Source: Aegicerativicinus sediminis (lineage in GTDB: Bacteria > Bacteroidota > Bacteroidia > Flavobacteriales > Flavobacteriaceae). Taken from it: a DNA stretch of 64,000 nucleotides. The stretch covers positions 3,900,001 to 3,964,000 of the forward strand of contig NZ_CP064295.1 in assembly GCF_015476115.1 (NCBI RefSeq), given 5' to 3'. The notes beneath the pieces are model-generated. The model made no database searches. It worked only from the letters and a program-made list of their open reading frames with translations, and was not told where the DNA came from. The stretch's first letter is position 1. Every line of letters begins with the position of its first letter. Made by a program: the position numbers and the translations under genes. Below, piece after piece: positions 63,154 to 64,000 of this stretch.

Positions 63154-64000
63154 TTATTCAAATGTAAATTTTTTACCATCAGCCGCCAATTCAATAGGCC
63201 TGAAAATGGTTTCAGCTTCTTCCCTAAATAAATTTAAATCGTCATACCTTGTAGAGAAGTGACCAAGGATCAATAATCTAACATCAGCCATTTTAGCTAT
63301 ATAAGCTGCGTGCTTTGCGGTTGAGTGACCTGTCGGTTCAGCTAATCGTTCGTGTTTATCTAAAAAAGTGGATTCATGATATAAAACTGTTGAATTCTTA
63401 ATTATCGGAACGATGGATTCATCAAAAAACGTATCACTGCAGTACGCATAACTTTTAGGTGATTTAGAAGCTAAAGTGACTTCATCATTTTTTACCAAAA
63501 TACCATCTTCATTAATTACATCGAACCCTTGCTTTAATTTTCTATAATAAGCCACATCCACCTTTGCTTTTTTTGCCTCCTCCGGAAGAAGTATACGCTC
63601 CCCAGGTTTTTCAGAAAACAAAAATCCATTGGTATAAATTCTATGGTTTAAAGGTATAGTGCGTACAGTAACTTGCTCATCATCTAAAATAATTTCAGAG
63701 TTTACAGAGGTGAGTTCATGAAATACCAAATCAAACGTTGAATATGAATTTGATAATTTCAATTGAAGTTCAATAATTTCACGCAAGCCCTTAGGTCCAT
63801 AAATATGCAGCTCCTGTTGTCGGCCAAGAAGTTGAAAAGTAGATAATAAGCCAATTAAACCAAAATAATGGTCGCCGTGCAAGTGACTTATAAAAATATG
63901 TTTAATCCTACTGAATTTTATTCGATTATTACGGAGCTGAACTTGGGTACCTTCTCCACAATCGATAAGGAAGTTATGATTTCTTATCTCCAAAATTTGG
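63154..64000 (-). CDS. rnz: Ribonuclease Z (5' end beyond window)
   Basis: The MBL-fold endonuclease that trims tRNA 3' ends. The frame is open through base 64000, reading QILEIRNHNFLIDCGEG at the edge. Homologues have about 20 more residues before this, so the start is outside; the in-frame TTG 63993 is not the start. The zinc motif SHLHGDHYFGL is near the N-terminus of the visible part. GHSTAKHAAYIA and LGHFSTRYDD complete the site. It is followed 15 bp later by pdxH. Confidence 0.94.
   Translation of the reverse strand, partial: QILEIRNHNFLIDCGEGTQVQLRNNRIKFSRIKHIFISHLHGDHYFGLIGLLSTFQLLGRQQELHIYGPKGLREIIELQLKLSNSYSTFDLVFHELTSVNSEIILDDEQVTVRTIPLNHRIYTNGFLFSEKPGERILLPEEAKKAKVDVAYYRKLKQGFDVINEDGILVKNDEVTLASKSPKSYAYCSDTFFDESIVPIIKNSTVLYHESTFLDKHERLAEPTGHSTAKHAAYIAKMADVRLLILGHFSTRYDDLNLFREEAETIFRPIELAADGKKFTFE

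Noticed and set aside
63154-63993. rnz starting at TTG 63993
   Set aside because: The frame stays open to the window edge with conserved residues before it, so the true start lies outside.

Overview
The window is chromosomal DNA from a marine-type member of the Flavobacteriaceae (Bacteroidota). The evidence is the AT-rich background, promoters of the TTG / TAnnTTTG type, near-absence of Shine-Dalgarno sequences, type IX secretion (T9SS) cargo with both type A and type B sorting domains, PorP/SprF and PorE-like partners, a CAL67264-type small membrane protein and a menaquinone pathway. No rRNA or tRNA gene was seen, and I cannot name the genus. Genes at both edges are cut: ettA at the left and rnz at the right.

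Layout. 1-2700: ettA (partial), a small membrane protein, and a redox operon (flavin reductase, MarR, pirin). 2800-22400: a menaquinone region (menE, menC, menA, menB, menD, menF and a hotdog thioesterase that is probably MenI). It is interleaved with an acyl-CoA carboxylase beta subunit, a pair of exported DUF3857 proteins (one transglutaminase-like, one with the active site lost), a CPBP protease, a fatty acid hydroxylase, a patatin/beta-barrel protein, an MBL-fold hydrolase, CvfB and DUF2853. 22500-35600: one giant gene of about 13.1 kb for a cysteine-rich HYR-like surface protein with a type A sorting domain. It is built from near-identical 249-bp and 495-bp repeats and a 2.8-kb duplication, and is broken in this sequence by three one-base indels. 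36000-41300: a PlsC-like acyltransferase, a KdnB-like Kdo oxidase, a HAD phosphatase, kdsB, DUF4126 and a RecD-like helicase. 41400-47800: a membrane protein with DUF3822 and rsmD, an exported unknown, the RNase P RNA gene (minus strand) divergent from dnaX, an unknown and miaE. 47800-52000: an outer-membrane barrel, ppx, ppk1 and sixA. 52400-61200: a second giant adhesin (type B sorting domain) in an operon with PorP/SprF and a PorE-like OmpA protein. 61200-64000: a CAP-domain lipoprotein, pdxH and rnz (partial).

The strongest candidates for new biology are the two cell-surface systems. One is a self-contained type B cargo / SprF / PorE-like tricistron. The other is the type A giant protein, whose coding repeats are about 60% GC inside an AT-rich chromosome, are homogenised at the DNA level, and carry indels that are either assembly errors or a phase-variable state. 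Smaller leads are an inverted repeat framing the ppk1 promoter, a KdnB homologue without a visible KdnA, a possible pilus-like membrane protein plus actin-fold pair (DUF3822), structured leaders ahead of both giant genes, and a gene remnant upstream of sixA.
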